From assembly GCF_016919385.1 (NCBI RefSeq), contig NZ_CP070351.1, forward strand, positions 4,030,001 through 4,094,000: a stretch of 64,000 nucleotides of DNA. Direction: 5' to 3'. Within the stretch, counting starts at the first letter, position 1. Each line of letters starts with the position of its first letter. Positions 50,095 to 59,784 of the stretch are shown in pieces. Both the position numbers and the translations under genes were made by a program. The notes below the pieces were generated by a model, which ran no database searches, was not told the origin of the DNA, and worked only from the letters and a program-made list of their open reading frames with translations. The DNA comes from Gordonia sp. PDNC005 (GTDB taxonomy: Bacteria > Actinomycetota > Actinomycetes > Mycobacteriales > Mycobacteriaceae).

Positions 50095-50948
50095 CGAGCG
50101 AGGAACGCGGCGACAGAGCTCTCGAACGCGTCCTTCGCCTCGATCATCACCCAGTGCCCGCACTTCGGGAACACGTGGAGCTCGGCGTCGGGAATCAGCC
50201 GCATCGGGACCATCGACATGTCCGGGGGGCTCACTCGGTCGTCGCGTCCCCATGCGAGGAGGGTCGGACACTTCACGAGGTGCATCGATGCCCAATACGG
50301 AGGGGTCGTCGAGTTGGCCATGTACTGCTGCATCATCTCGAACGACTTCGAGCCGTACATCATCGCGGCCGTCTTAGCGGCGTCCGGATTGATGGCCGCC
50401 TCCCATCGCTCCTCGATGAGCTCCTCGGTGACCAGTGACCGATCGAAGACCATCGAGTTGAGCCAGCGGACCAGCTTGTCGCGGTCGGGAGTGTCGGTGA
50501 ACTCCTGGAGCAGGCGAAGCCCCTCGGACGGGCTGGGGCTGAACACGTTGGGTCCGACGCCTCCGATCGTCACGAGCTTCGCGATCCGGTCGGGATGTTT
50601 GATCGCGAGGTTGATCCCGACCACACCGCCCATGGAGTTTCCGATCACAGCGGCCTTGTCGATGCCGAGGGCGTCCATGAAGCGGATCACCGACGCACCC
50701 GCGGTCAGGACCGGGTGTCCCTCGACGGCGTCGGATACCCCGAAGCCGGGGAACTCTACGATGTAGCAGTGGTGCGTCTGGGCGAAGAACTCCAGGTTGC
50801 CGCGGTAATTGCGCCACCCTGTGACGCCAGGTCCGCTGCCGTGGAGGAGCAGCAGCACCTCGCTGTTGTCGGTGCCCGCCTCGTGGTAGCGGATGACGCC
50901 CTGATCGGTGGTGAGCTCGCGTTTGGTCGACTCGTATGTCACGTCCAT
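50091..50948 (-). CDS. Alpha/beta hydrolase, meta-cleavage-product hydrolase type (HsaD-like)
   Basis: 285 residues. Catalytic Ser in GNSMGGVVGINLA, Asp in LAWGRDDRVSPPD and His in FPKCGHWVMIE; the HGSGPG oxyanion segment is typical of HsaD/BphD hydrolases that cleave C-C bonds of ring-fission products. A perfect KstR-type operator lies 11 bases before the start, tying it to sterol catabolism. It is not in an hsa cluster, so it is either a paralogue or a relative with another substrate. Confidence 0.85.
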   Translation of the reverse strand: MDVTYESTKRELTTDQGVIRYHEAGTDNSEVLLLLHGSGPGVTGWRNYRGNLEFFAQTHHCYIVEFPGFGVSDAVEGHPVLTAGASVIRFMDALGIDKAAVIGNSMGGVVGINLAIKHPDRIAKLVTIGGVGPNVFSPSPSEGLRLLQEFTDTPDRDKLVRWLNSMVFDRSLVTEELIEERWEAAINPDAAKTAAMMYGSKSFEMMQQYMANSTTPPYWASMHLVKCPTLLAWGRDDRVSPPDMSMVPMRLIPDAELHVFPKCGHWVMIEAKDAFESSVAAFLAR

Positions 50949-50958
50949 GACACCAGAA

Positions 50959-50972
50959 TAGAACGTGTTCTA
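50959..50972. promoter_or_regulatory. KstR-type operator
   Basis: TAGAACGTGTTCTA matches TnnAACnnGTTnnA at all fixed positions and is a near-perfect palindrome apart from its central two bases. It lies 11 bases before the HsaD-like gene and 27 bases before the membrane-protein gene on the plus strand. Binding is inferred. Confidence 0.75.
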
Positions 50973-50998
50973 GTTGATTGCGCCAGTACCATGAATAG

Positions 50999-51307
50999 AT
51001 GACGATCGATTCATCGGTCCCGCTCGTCGCTGCGGGACTCATCGGAGGCTATGCCACAGCCCGATACACGGGGCGACGTGAGCTCGGCGGGATTGTCCTC
51101 GCGACAGCCGGAGTCGCCGCAGGCATGTCGTGGCGCACTCGCGGCGCAGCCGTCACCGGCGGCCTCACCGCCGCCTACCTCGGCGCGTTCGGAGTTTCGC
51201 ACCCGCTCGCCAAGAAGCTCGGCGCGTGGCCGTCAGTACTTGCCGTCACGGCAGCGGGGGCCGCCACCACCGCAGGCGTGCTCGCCGCAGTAGACGGGAA
51301 GCAGTGA
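50999..51307 (+). CDS. Small hypothetical membrane protein
   Basis: 102 residues with three to four Ala/Gly-rich hydrophobic segments and a basic TGRREL motif near residue 25. No family recognised. Its stop overlaps the L,D-transpeptidase start (TGATG), so it may work in the same envelope process. It lies close to the KstR-type site, which might also affect it. Confidence 0.65.
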   Translation: MTIDSSVPLVAAGLIGGYATARYTGRRELGGIVLATAGVAAGMSWRTRGAAVTGGLTAAYLGAFGVSHPLAKKLGAWPSVLAVTAAGAATTAGVLAAVDGKQ

Positions 51308-52473
51308 TGCGTCGCCCGGCCCGTGTGCTCGCCGTTGCCGGACTGGCGTCGGTGGCGGTGTTCGCCGCCGCGTGCAGCAGCGGAGGCTCGTCGCCTGATC
51401 CGGCGCCGGCCGCGAAGATCACCCTCGCCGACGCGACGACGAAGCCGATCAACCCGACCACGCCGATCAGCGTCCGCGCCAGCCGAGGCGATCTCACGAC
51501 GGTCACCGTCACCAACCGCAAAGGCAAGCCGGTCAAGGGCACATCCTCCGAGGGTGGCGAGGAGTGGCACACCACCGAGGATCTCGGCTACGGAACTACG
51601 TACACGGTCAAGGCCGATGCCGTGAATCCCGACGGCAAACACACGCGGCAGACGTTCACCGTCGAGACGATCGATCCCGACGACACGGCGTACGCGAACG
51701 TGGTCCCGGCGCCGGAAGTGGTGTCCGACGACGGTATCGGCGTCGGGCAGCCGATGGTCTTCCAGTTCACCAAGCCGATCAAGAACCGCGCCGAAGTGGA
51801 GAAGCATCTTGTCGTCACCACCACACCGAGCCAGCCCGGCGCTTGGTACTGGACCGATGATCAGAGCGTCCACTACCGCGCGAAGGACTACTGGAAGCCC
51901 GGAACCAAGATCCACATCGAGGCGAACGTGTACGGAGTGGATCTCGGCGACGGCGTCTACGGGGCCGAAGACAACGCGGTGGACTACAAGGTCCACGACT
52001 CGTGGGTGGCCAAAGCCGACGGCAGCACCGAGCAGCTCACCGTGTTCCACAACGGCGAACTCGTCCGCACCATGCCGATGAGCCTCGGCGATCCGACCAC
52101 TCCGTCGCACCGCGGCGTTCACGTGGTGTCGGAGCGTTCAGCGAGCACGGTCATGGATTCGTGCAGCTTCGGCGTCTGCCAGGGCGACCCCGGCTACTAC
52201 CGTGAGACAGTCTTCGACAATCTCCGGATCTCCAACGACGGCGAGTTCGTGCACGCCGCACCGTGGTCCGTCGGCCAGCAGGGCTCGGCGAACGTGTCGC
52301 ACGGGTGCGTCAACCTCAGTCCGGCCGACGCCAAGTGGATGTACGACACGTTCCGTCTCGGCGACGTCGTCGAGATCTCCAACTCGGGCGGCGACGAACT
52401 CCCGGTGTGGGACACGTACGGCGACTGGGCCGTCCCGTGGAAGGTGTGGAAGGCAGGCAACGCCTCCGCCTGA
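51307..52473 (+). CDS. L,D-transpeptidase lipoprotein (LdtMt2-like)
   Basis: 388 residues. Lipobox FAAAC after a hydrophobic signal, then two Ig-like domains (about 40-240) and a YkuD catalytic domain with SHGCVNLSPADA (His332, Cys334). This is the layout of LdtMt2, which forms 3-3 peptidoglycan cross-links at the outer membrane face. A Trp-rich C-terminal cap (WDTYGDWAVPWKVWK) is also typical. It overlaps the small membrane-protein gene and converges with the R2lox gene, three bases apart. Confidence 0.92.
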   Translation: MRRPARVLAVAGLASVAVFAAACSSGGSSPDPAPAAKITLADATTKPINPTTPISVRASRGDLTTVTVTNRKGKPVKGTSSEGGEEWHTTEDLGYGTTYTVKADAVNPDGKHTRQTFTVETIDPDDTAYANVVPAPEVVSDDGIGVGQPMVFQFTKPIKNRAEVEKHLVVTTTPSQPGAWYWTDDQSVHYRAKDYWKPGTKIHIEANVYGVDLGDGVYGAEDNAVDYKVHDSWVAKADGSTEQLTVFHNGELVRTMPMSLGDPTTPSHRGVHVVSERSASTVMDSCSFGVCQGDPGYYRETVFDNLRISNDGEFVHAAPWSVGQQGSANVSHGCVNLSPADAKWMYDTFRLGDVVEISNSGGDELPVWDTYGDWAVPWKVWKAGNASA

Positions 52474-52476
52474 GGA

Positions 52477-53433
52477 TCAGCCGCCGAGTGACGCGCGGTC
52501 CTCGTCGCCGAAGGTGTCTTCGAGGGTGGCGGGGGAGTAGTCGAGGTCGATCTCCTCGACGGGGCGGCCGCGGGCCGACTCGATCGCTCCAAGCCGGCGC
52601 TGAGCTCGATCGGCGGCATAGGTGAGGAACTCGTTGTTGTCGATTCCGAACGGTGGTGTCTCGAACTGCTCGTTGACCCACGTGATCATTCCGAGGGCCA
52701 TCGGTAGTAGCTCGCCCATCCGCTCGGTCACCGCATCCCACAGGGTGTCGTCAGCGGCGACGTGACGGCGGCAGGTGAACGTGCCCCACGCCATGTGGCG
52801 GCGCTCGTCGTCGGAGATGTGCGAGATGAGTGACTGCATGCCGGGAAGGATGCCGCGCTCCACGCAGATCTTCTGCCAGGCGTAGTACCCGGTCAAGGCC
52901 AACGATCCCTCGACGACGTGGTTGTACGTGACACTCGCGCGGATCTGGTTGAGCGGCGACGGATCGGACTCCAGGATCCGCAACGATGCGGGCAGCTCGT
53001 CGTAGAACAGCTGGCGGTAGTAGGGATTCTCGGCGACGTACGGGTGCAGGTCTTCGGTCAGGCCGACGGCGTCCATCCACAACCGGAAACCCTGTGCGTG
53101 CTTGGCCTCTTCGAGACAGAACTGTGCGAGATACATCTCGTCGCCGAAGCGTCCCTCGGCCGACATCGCCGACATGAACGGCTGGATGTCCTGGGTCACG
53201 GCTTCCTCACCCGCCACGAACTGCGAGACGAGGAACGTCGCGCTGCGGCGTTGGGTGTCGTCGAGAGCGGCCCAATCGGCCGCATCCCGACTGAAGTCGA
53301 GCGCGCCGGGGTCCCACGCCTTTCCGTTGCCCTTCGTGAACAGCCGGAGGGGGAACGCGTCCCAGTGCAGTCCTCCGGCTCGCAGCGTCGAGAACCCTTG
53401 TCGGGCTTCGGAATCTGAATGGATGACGGTCAT
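52477..53433 (-). CDS. R2-like ligand-binding oxidase (R2lox, Mn/Fe)
   Basis: 318 residues. All six metal ligands and the Val-Tyr cross-link pair can be placed by an offset of eight from M. tuberculosis Rv0233: Glu76, Glu109, His112, Glu175, Glu210, His213, with Val79 and Tyr170. The family binds a long-chain fatty-acid ligand in a heterodinuclear Mn/Fe site; its physiological reaction is not known. It lies 43 bp downstream of the serine deaminase gene. Confidence 0.9.
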   Translation of the reverse strand: MTVIHSDSEARQGFSTLRAGGLHWDAFPLRLFTKGNGKAWDPGALDFSRDAADWAALDDTQRRSATFLVSQFVAGEEAVTQDIQPFMSAMSAEGRFGDEMYLAQFCLEEAKHAQGFRLWMDAVGLTEDLHPYVAENPYYRQLFYDELPASLRILESDPSPLNQIRASVTYNHVVEGSLALTGYYAWQKICVERGILPGMQSLISHISDDERRHMAWGTFTCRRHVAADDTLWDAVTERMGELLPMALGMITWVNEQFETPPFGIDNNEFLTYAADRAQRRLGAIESARGRPVEEIDLDYSPATLEDTFGDEDRASLGG

Positions 53434-53476
53434 GAACGCGACCCTAGACCCGCCGCGAGCGCGACGGGGCCGAATC

Positions 53477-54808
53477 TCAGCACTCGATGATGTTGACGGC
53501 GAGGCCCCCGCGAGAGGTCTCCTTGTACTTGTCGCTCATGTCCGCGCCGGTCTCGCGCATCGTCGCGATGACTCTGTCCAGACTGACCACATGACGGCCG
53601 TCGTGGTTGAGCGCGATCCGGGCCGCCGTGATCGCTTTGACCGCGGCCATCGCATTGCGTTCGATGCACGGAATCTGCACGAGTCCGCCGATCGGATCGC
53701 AGGTGAGGCCCAGGTTGTGCTCCATCCCGATCTCGGCCGCGTTCTCGACCTGGGCCGGGGTGCCCCCGAGCAACTCGCACAGCGCGCCCGCCGCCATCGA
53801 GCACGCAGAACCGACCTCTCCCTGGCAGCCGACCTCGGCGCCGCTGATGGATGCGTTCTCCTTGAAGAGCACGGCGATGGCGCCTGCCGTCAGCAGGAAC
53901 CGTTCGCAGTCGCCGGTCTGAGCTCCGGGGACGAAGCGCATGTAGTACGCGAGCACGGCGGGGACGATGCCTGCCGCTCCGTTCGTCGGCGCGGTGACGA
54001 TGCGGCCGCCGGCGGCGTTCTCTTCGTTGACGGCGAGCGCAAACGCGGTCACCCAGTCGACGTGCCGGAGCGGATCATCTGACGGTGACCGGGTCAGTCT
54101 GGTGTTGAGGGCGCCGGCCCGCCGGGGGACTCGTAGAGGTCCCGGGAGGGTGCCCTCGGCGTGCAGTCCGGCGTTGACGCAGTCGTCCATCGTCGACCAG
54201 ATGCGCCGGAGACCCGCCGACACCTCCTCCGGGGAGCGGACCGCTTCCTCGTCGGCGCGCATCACTCCGCTGATATCGAGTCCCGTTTCGGTGCAGCGCG
54301 TGAGGAGTTCGGCAGCCGTCCGAAAGGGGTGCGGGACATCGGCCTCGACCGCGCGGACAGGTTCGTCGCCGACGACGAAGCCGCCGCCGATCGAGTACAA
54401 CGTCGTCTCGTCGACGACCGCGCCGCTCGCATCGAACGCCGTGAACCGCATACCGTTCGGGTGACGCGGCAGGCTGCGGCCTCCGATCAGCTCGACATCG
54501 AAGGCGACACGGTGGGAGCCGCCGAGCAGCAGGGTTCCGGATGAGAAGGCCGCATCGGATCGCGGCACGACGACACCGGGATCGACCGTCTCGGGTCGTT
54601 CGCCTTCGAGCCCGAGCACAACTGCCCGATCGGACGAATGCCCGCGGCCCGTCGCGCCGAGGGATCCGTACAGCCCCACATGGACGCGCGACACGCGAGG
54701 ATCGTCGCCGACCGAGGCCGCGAAATCGGCCGCCGCCCGCATCGGCCCGACGGTGTGTGAACTCGACGGTCCGACGCCGATCGAGAACAGATCGAAGACG
54801 CTGATCAC
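53477..54808 (-). CDS. sdaA: L-serine ammonia-lyase, single-chain iron-sulfur type
   Basis: 443 residues. Converts L-serine to pyruvate and ammonia with a 4Fe-4S cluster. The small domain starts [21 protein letters not shown]; cluster Cys are in [10 protein letters not shown] and [17 protein letters not shown]. No PLP lysine is present. It lies 21 bp after a LysR gene on the same strand, probably co-transcribed. Confidence 0.93.
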   Translation of the reverse strand: MISVFDLFSIGVGPSSSHTVGPMRAAADFAASVGDDPRVSRVHVGLYGSLGATGRGHSSDRAVVLGLEGERPETVDPGVVVPRSDAAFSSGTLLLGGSHRVAFDVELIGGRSLPRHPNGMRFTAFDASGAVVDETTLYSIGGGFVVGDEPVRAVEADVPHPFRTAAELLTRCTETGLDISGVMRADEEAVRSPEEVSAGLRRIWSTMDDCVNAGLHAEGTLPGPLRVPRRAGALNTRLTRSPSDDPLRHVDWVTAFALAVNEENAAGGRIVTAPTNGAAGIVPAVLAYYMRFVPGAQTGDCERFLLTAGAIAVLFKENASISGAEVGCQGEVGSACSMAAGALCELLGGTPAQVENAAEIGMEHNLGLTCDPIGGLVQIPCIERNAMAAVKAITAARIALNHDGRHVVSLDRVIATMRETGADMSDKYKETSRGGLAVNIIEC

Positions 54809-54829
54809 GTGGCCTCCTTCAGTGGCTGG

Positions 54830-55720
54830 TCAGACGGGCATCGGGAAGCTTCGGTTGTGCAGCATCTCGACTCGGTCGGATCCGAGGTGTTCGCCGATTA
54901 CGGCGGTGACGATCTCACGCACATCGGCGCGAGTCCGCTCGGTGTAGGCGACACCGAGCTGTATCGCCGGCGGTGTCGGCGCGTCGTCGAGGGCGACGAG
55001 TCCGTCGGGCAGGCGGTCGACCACCGGGACGAGCATCGCTCCGACTCCGGCGCGGGCCGCCTCCAGGCCGGTGGCGAGGTCGTTCACTTCCGCGGCGACG
55101 TGCCACCCACGGGCTGTTCCGCTGAACGCGTCGAAACTCGGCTGTCGGAGCGTGCAGGGCGGCGAGAACGCGACAATGGGAACGGCCTCCGACGGCGCGG
55201 GCTGTGGGTGACGCGCCGACCACAACCAGCCGAGCCGGAACCCGCGGTCCCGAGACGCCAACTCCGGCGCGATTCGGGTGGTCACGGCGACGTCGACCAT
55301 CCCGGAGTCGAGCATCGAGCGGACCGTGGCGTTGCGGTCGAGGTGGAATCGGACTTCGGTGCCGGGGAAGCTCTCGCGCAGACTCCGCATCATCATCGGC
55401 AGGATGACCGCGGAACTGTTCTGTGCGGCTCCGATGACGATCGTCGGGGAGCTTCGCGTGTCGAAACGCGCGACGGCTGCATCGTGTGCAGAGAGGATCG
55501 CTCGAGCGTGCGACAGCATCTCCTCGCCTTCCGGCGTGAACACGATCCCGCGCCCGTCTCGCTTGACGAGGGCGGCGCCCGCCTCCCTCTCGAGGCGCCG
55601 AAGGTGCTGGCTCACCGCAGACTGCGTCAACGCGAGGGATTCGGCGGCGCGGCTCACCCCGCCGGTCGCGGCCACTGCGATCAGTGACCGGAGCGGGATG
55701 ATGTCGAACGTCCGGCCCAT
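54830..55720 (-). CDS. LysR-family regulator
   Basis: 296 residues. Winged helix-turn-helix with AATGGVSRAAESLALTQSAVSQHLRRLEREAGAALV, then a periplasmic-binding-like effector domain. It lies upstream of sdaA on the same strand and diverges from the EamA transporter gene by 180 bp, so it may control either. Its effector is unknown. Confidence 0.88.
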   Translation of the reverse strand: MGRTFDIIPLRSLIAVAATGGVSRAAESLALTQSAVSQHLRRLEREAGAALVKRDGRGIVFTPEGEEMLSHARAILSAHDAAVARFDTRSSPTIVIGAAQNSSAVILPMMMRSLRESFPGTEVRFHLDRNATVRSMLDSGMVDVAVTTRIAPELASRDRGFRLGWLWSARHPQPAPSEAVPIVAFSPPCTLRQPSFDAFSGTARGWHVAAEVNDLATGLEAARAGVGAMLVPVVDRLPDGLVALDDAPTPPAIQLGVAYTERTRADVREIVTAVIGEHLGSDRVEMLHNRSFPMPV

Positions 55721-55900
55721 GACCAGACCTTACCGCGCGTCCACGACAACCGTTCAGAGTTGATGAACGGATGACACGAGCCGATCTGGTGCAATGTACG
55801 AAGGTAGGGTGCGGGTACAGGGCAACTGATTAGCATCTGTGATGATTGAGAGCACACATCGTCGTTGGACGCATCACTCGCCCAGCGGCACCGTGGAGAT

Positions 55901-56896
55901 GTGAGACTCTCCATTCCACTCGGTGCCTCCACGGCCTTCTTCTACGCTCTCGGTTACCCGATCGGCGCCGTCGCCGTCCGCGCGGCGACGCCCGGCACCG
56001 TCCTGGTGTCGCGGTTCCTCGCATCGGTCGTGATCCTCGCGGCGATCGTGACGGCGCGCCGTCTTGAATGGCCACGAGGTGTGCAGGCATGGCACGCCGT
56101 CGTCGTCGGCTTCCTCTCACAGGGGCTGCAGTTCGTCGGCTGCTATCAGGCGATGTACGCGGGTGTCTCACCGGTACTCGTTGCGCTCGTGATCGCGATG
56201 AACCCCGTGATCACCGCGGGCGCGGCTGCGATCATGCTTCGGGAGCCGCTGTCCCGACGGCGAGTGCTGGCAACCGTGCTCGCGCTGGTCGCGGTGTGTG
56301 TTGCGTTCGCGGGTCGAGTGGTCGACGTCGGACACGTGGACGCCGCTGTCGGTTGGGTGGTGATCGCGGTGATCGGCCTAGCGGTCGGTGGCGTGTACCA
56401 GCAGCGCTATCTGACGCAGGGCCATCCGATCGCGGTCAACACCATCGGTGTCGGTGTTGCCCTCGTGCCTGCGAGCGTCTTCGCAGCGGTCACTCCACAG
56501 CACGTGTCCGACGTCCACGAGGCCGTCTGGTCGATCGCAGTCCTGGTCATCGCGAACTCGGTCATCGCGGCGAGCCTCTATCTCGCCGCGATCAAGCAGG
56601 CGGGCGCGGCTGCGGTCTCTCTCCTCTTCGGGGTGATCCCGTCCATCGCCGCACTGCTCACCTGGGCGATCCTCGGCGAGCGCCCCGACATCGGGGTGGT
56701 GATCGGGCTCGTCGTCGGCGCGATCGCCTGCTTCGTGGGCAATGAGAGGTCGCGACGACCGGTTTCCGCCGGTTGTGACGAACATTTCGTCACAACCGGC
56801 GGAAACCTATCGGTAGAGAGAGATCACCAGATCCGGACGCGTTCGTCCGGCTCGAGGTACAGCTTGTCGCCGGGAGCGACGTCGAAGGCCGAGTAG
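55901..56896 (+). CDS. EamA/DMT-family transporter
   Basis: About 331 residues with ten membrane helices in two five-helix EamA repeats (GVSPVLVALVIAMNPVITAGAAA and the second repeat near IKQAGAAAVSLLFGVIPSIAAL). Likely exports an amino acid or other metabolite. GTG 55901 is the chosen start; an upstream TTG is possible. The last 40 codons extend through a perfect 22-base-pair hairpin and overlap the M13 peptidase gene on the other strand by 73 bp, so the C-terminal tail may be spurious read-through of a terminator region. Confidence 0.83.
   Translation: MRLSIPLGASTAFFYALGYPIGAVAVRAATPGTVLVSRFLASVVILAAIVTARRLEWPRGVQAWHAVVVGFLSQGLQFVGCYQAMYAGVSPVLVALVIAMNPVITAGAAAIMLREPLSRRRVLATVLALVAVCVAFAGRVVDVGHVDAAVGWVVIAVIGLAVGGVYQQRYLTQGHPIAVNTIGVGVALVPASVFAAVTPQHVSDVHEAVWSIAVLVIANSVIAASLYLAAIKQAGAAAVSLLFGVIPSIAALLTWAILGERPDIGVVIGLVVGAIACFVGNERSRRPVSAGCDEHFVTTGGNLSVERDHQIRTRSSGSRYSLSPGATSKAE
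56761..56807. terminator. Perfect 22-bp hairpin between convergent genes
   Basis: Arms 56761-56782 and 56786-56807 (outer GGTTTCCGCCGG) pair without mismatch around a three-base loop CAT. It lies 17 bases from the end of the M13 peptidase gene and within the 3' end of the EamA reading frame. Its symmetry suits a bidirectional terminator. Confidence 0.85.
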
Positions 56897-58833
56897 AACG
56901 CGTCGACGTTCCGGACCACTCCGTTGCAGCGGAACTCCGGCGGCGAATGGGGGTCGATCGACAGGCGACGGATCGCCTCGGCGTCACGGGTCTTGGTCCG
57001 CCAGATCTGTGCCCAGCTGAAGAACACCCGCTGCTGCCCGGTGAGTCCGTCGATGACCACCGGTGCGTCACCGGCCTCGGTCGCGATGTCGTACGCGACA
57101 AGCGCGATGGAGAGTCCTCCGAGGTCGCCGATGTTCTCACCTAGGGTGAATTCGCCGTTGACCTTGTACTTCGGATCGAGGCCGTCCGGAGTGAACTCGC
57201 CGTACTGGCTTGCCAGCGCCGCGGTCCGCTTGGCGAACTCGGCGCGGTCGTCGTCGGTCCACCAGTCGACGAGGTTGCCGTCGCCGTCGTACTTCGCGCC
57301 CTGGTCGTCGAAACCGTGGCCGATCTCGTGGCCGATCACCGCGCCGATGCCGCCGTAGTTGGCCGCGTCGTCAGCGTCGGGATCGAAGAAGGGCGGTTGC
57401 AGGATGGCGGCCGGGAAGACGATCTCGTTCATGCCGGGGTTGTAGTACGCGTTCACCGTCTGCGGCGTCATGAACCATTCGTCGCGGTCAACGGGCTTGC
57501 CGATCTTCGCGAGTTCGCGAGTGGTCTCGAACGACGCGGCGCGGCGCGAGTTTCCTATCAGGTCGGTCCGGTCGGCGGTGAGTGTCGAGTAGTCGATCCA
57601 CGCGGCCGGGTAGCCGATCTTGGGAGTGAAGCGATCGAGTTTGGCGAGAGCCTTCTCGCGTGTCGCGGGTGTCATCCACTCGAGGTCGGTGATGTTGCGG
57701 CGGTAGGCCTCGACCAGATTCGCGATCAGTTCGTCCATCCGAGCCTTCGCCGCGGGCGGGAAGTGCTTCTCCACATAGAGCTCGCCGACGGCGAAGCCCG
57801 CCGCGGACTCGACGAAGCCGACGCCGCGCTTCCAGCGATCCCGGATCTCTTCGGCCCCGGTCAAGGTGGTGCCGTAGAAGCGGAAGTTCTCGTTGACGAA
57901 CGCGCTCGACAGCGACGGGGCGGCGGTGTGCAGCAGGTGCCACGTGAGCCACGCTTTCCAGTCGTCGAGCGGGCGGTCCGCGACGAGTGCGGCGGCGCCT
58001 TCGATGAACGACGGTTGCGCGACGATCACCTCCGCGAACGTCTCCTCATTCGGCGCGGCAAGCCCGTCGAGCCACGCCGCGACATCGAACCCGGTCGCTC
58101 CGTCGGTGAACTCTGCGAGTGTTCGGAGGTTGTACGTGGCCTCCGCGTCACGGCGTCGAACCACGTCCCAGTGGTGGGAAGCGATCTGGGTCTCGAGATC
58201 GACGACGGTGGTAGCCGCCGAGTCGGCGTCTTCCATGCCTGCGAGGGCGAACATCGCGGCGACGTGGTCGCCGTATGCGGCGAGCGTCTCCGCGTGGTTC
58301 TCCTCCCGGTAGTACGACTCGTCAGGGAGCCCGAGGCCTCGTTGCACCACATGGACGAGGTAGCGGTCGGACTGTCGGGCGTCGGTGTCGACGTACACCC
58401 CGAAGAGGCCACCGACGCCGACTCTCTCGAGTGAACCGAGCGTCCGGGCGAGTTCTGTGGTCGAGGAGATCGCGCGAACTGCGTTCAGATCCTCGGCGAT
58501 TGCGTCGAGACCGAGTTCCTCGATGCGGTCGACGTCCATGAACGAGGCGTACAGGTCGCCGATCAGGGTCGAGGTCTGGCCGGTCGGTGACTGTGTGGTC
58601 GGAGTCTGGGCGCATTCCTCCACGATGGCGCGGACGTCGGCCTCGGCGTTGTCGCGCAACACGTGGAACGCGCCGTCGATGCTGCGGTCGCCGGGGATCT
58701 CATGGGTGTCGAGCCATCGGCCGTTGACGTGCGCGAAGAGGTCGTCGGCGATCCGTACCGAATCGTCCACCCATTCCAGATCGAGTCCCGAGGTCAGGTC
58801 GCTGTCGCTGCGTTCGATAGTCACGTACTCCAT
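56824..58833 (-). CDS. M13-family zinc metallopeptidase, Zmp1/neprilysin-like
   Basis: 669 residues. Zinc motif HEIGH begins at residue 502 and the third-ligand motif ENIGD carries Glu566; NAYYNP is the substrate-binding motif. There is no signal peptide or membrane anchor, as in M. tuberculosis Zmp1 (Rv0198c), which is exported without a classical signal. The chain is of normal family length. It is convergent with the EamA gene and lies 19 bp downstream of the pirin gene on the same strand. Confidence 0.92.
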   Translation of the reverse strand: MEYVTIERSDSDLTSGLDLEWVDDSVRIADDLFAHVNGRWLDTHEIPGDRSIDGAFHVLRDNAEADVRAIVEECAQTPTTQSPTGQTSTLIGDLYASFMDVDRIEELGLDAIAEDLNAVRAISSTTELARTLGSLERVGVGGLFGVYVDTDARQSDRYLVHVVQRGLGLPDESYYREENHAETLAAYGDHVAAMFALAGMEDADSAATTVVDLETQIASHHWDVVRRRDAEATYNLRTLAEFTDGATGFDVAAWLDGLAAPNEETFAEVIVAQPSFIEGAAALVADRPLDDWKAWLTWHLLHTAAPSLSSAFVNENFRFYGTTLTGAEEIRDRWKRGVGFVESAAGFAVGELYVEKHFPPAAKARMDELIANLVEAYRRNITDLEWMTPATREKALAKLDRFTPKIGYPAAWIDYSTLTADRTDLIGNSRRAASFETTRELAKIGKPVDRDEWFMTPQTVNAYYNPGMNEIVFPAAILQPPFFDPDADDAANYGGIGAVIGHEIGHGFDDQGAKYDGDGNLVDWWTDDDRAEFAKRTAALASQYGEFTPDGLDPKYKVNGEFTLGENIGDLGGLSIALVAYDIATEAGDAPVVIDGLTGQQRVFFSWAQIWRTKTRDAEAIRRLSIDPHSPPEFRCNGVVRNVDAFYSAFDVAPGDKLYLEPDERVRIW

Positions 58834-58852
58834 AGTGCATGACCGGCCGCGA

Positions 58853-59578
58853 CTATTCCCCGAGCCGTTTGGACATCGCCCAGATGAGGACTTCCGAATC
58901 CGTGTGCGCCGTGGCGACGGTCCCGGCGAAATCGGTGGCGCGCAGTGCGTCGGACGAGGTCAGGGTCTCGCCTTCGATGCTGATCGAGCCTGCTGCGACG
59001 AACAGATGCGTGAACCGACCCGCCGGGACGGTGATGCTCTGGCCCGCGTTCAGCCGGGCCGCGTAGAGGGTTGCACCCGAGTTGTTGATGCGGATCGCCG
59101 AGTCGTGTGACGGAACACCCGAGGCGACGGGGACCAGTGTCCCCGGAGTCAGCTCGGCTCCGATGTCGAGCTGGTCGTAGCCGGGATCGAGTCCGTACTC
59201 GTCGGGAGCGATCCACATCTGGACAAGATGTACAGGTTCGTCGCCGGTCTCGGCGTGGTCATTGCGCTCGGAGTGCAGGATGCCGGTGCCTGCGCTCATC
59301 CGCTGTGCGAGGCCGGGGTGGATGACGCCGGTGTGTCCCTCGGAGTCCTGATGGACGACAGAGCCGGACAGTACCCATGTGACGATCTCGGTCTCGGCGT
59401 GCGGATGAGTGTCGAAGCCCTCGCCGGGTGCGACGACGTCTTCGTTGTGGACCATCAGCACCCCGTGATGGGTGTTCGCGGGGTCGTAGTGGTCGCCGAA
59501 CGAGAAGCTGTGCGACGACGTCAACCAGTCGGTCGTCGTCGCGGCACGATCGGTCGCACGCAGGATCGTCGGAGCCAT
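58853..59578 (-). CDS. Pirin-family protein
   Basis: 241 residues. Two cupin domains; the first holds the metal-binding HPHAET block (FDTHPHAETEIVT) and RMSAGTGILHSE. Pirins bind iron and some have quercetinase activity or regulate central metabolism. ATG 59578 is the first plausible start. No partner gene is obvious. The following intergenic stretch 59579-59784 (206 bp) holds no ORF and presumably carries promoters for both divergent genes. Confidence 0.9.
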   Translation of the reverse strand: MAPTILRATDRAATTTDWLTSSHSFSFGDHYDPANTHHGVLMVHNEDVVAPGEGFDTHPHAETEIVTWVLSGSVVHQDSEGHTGVIHPGLAQRMSAGTGILHSERNDHAETGDEPVHLVQMWIAPDEYGLDPGYDQLDIGAELTPGTLVPVASGVPSHDSAIRINNSGATLYAARLNAGQSITVPAGRFTHLFVAAGSISIEGETLTSSDALRATDFAGTVATAHTDSEVLIWAMSKRLGE

Positions 59579-59784
59579 GTCTCCATTATGGCGGCTTGGC
59601 GGACAGTCGATGACGGTCAAAGGGACTGAACGGAGTCAGAGAATGCCCCCATGGCGAAGTCCCGCTGTTTCGCTGCCCGGAATCTGCGTGTCGAACAGTG
59701 CTGATGCGGAATTGTGACCTCATCGATCCTCGAATGTAAGGCGGAGACTGGTGAAACGCATGTGAAAGGAGTGAAAATTGATAC

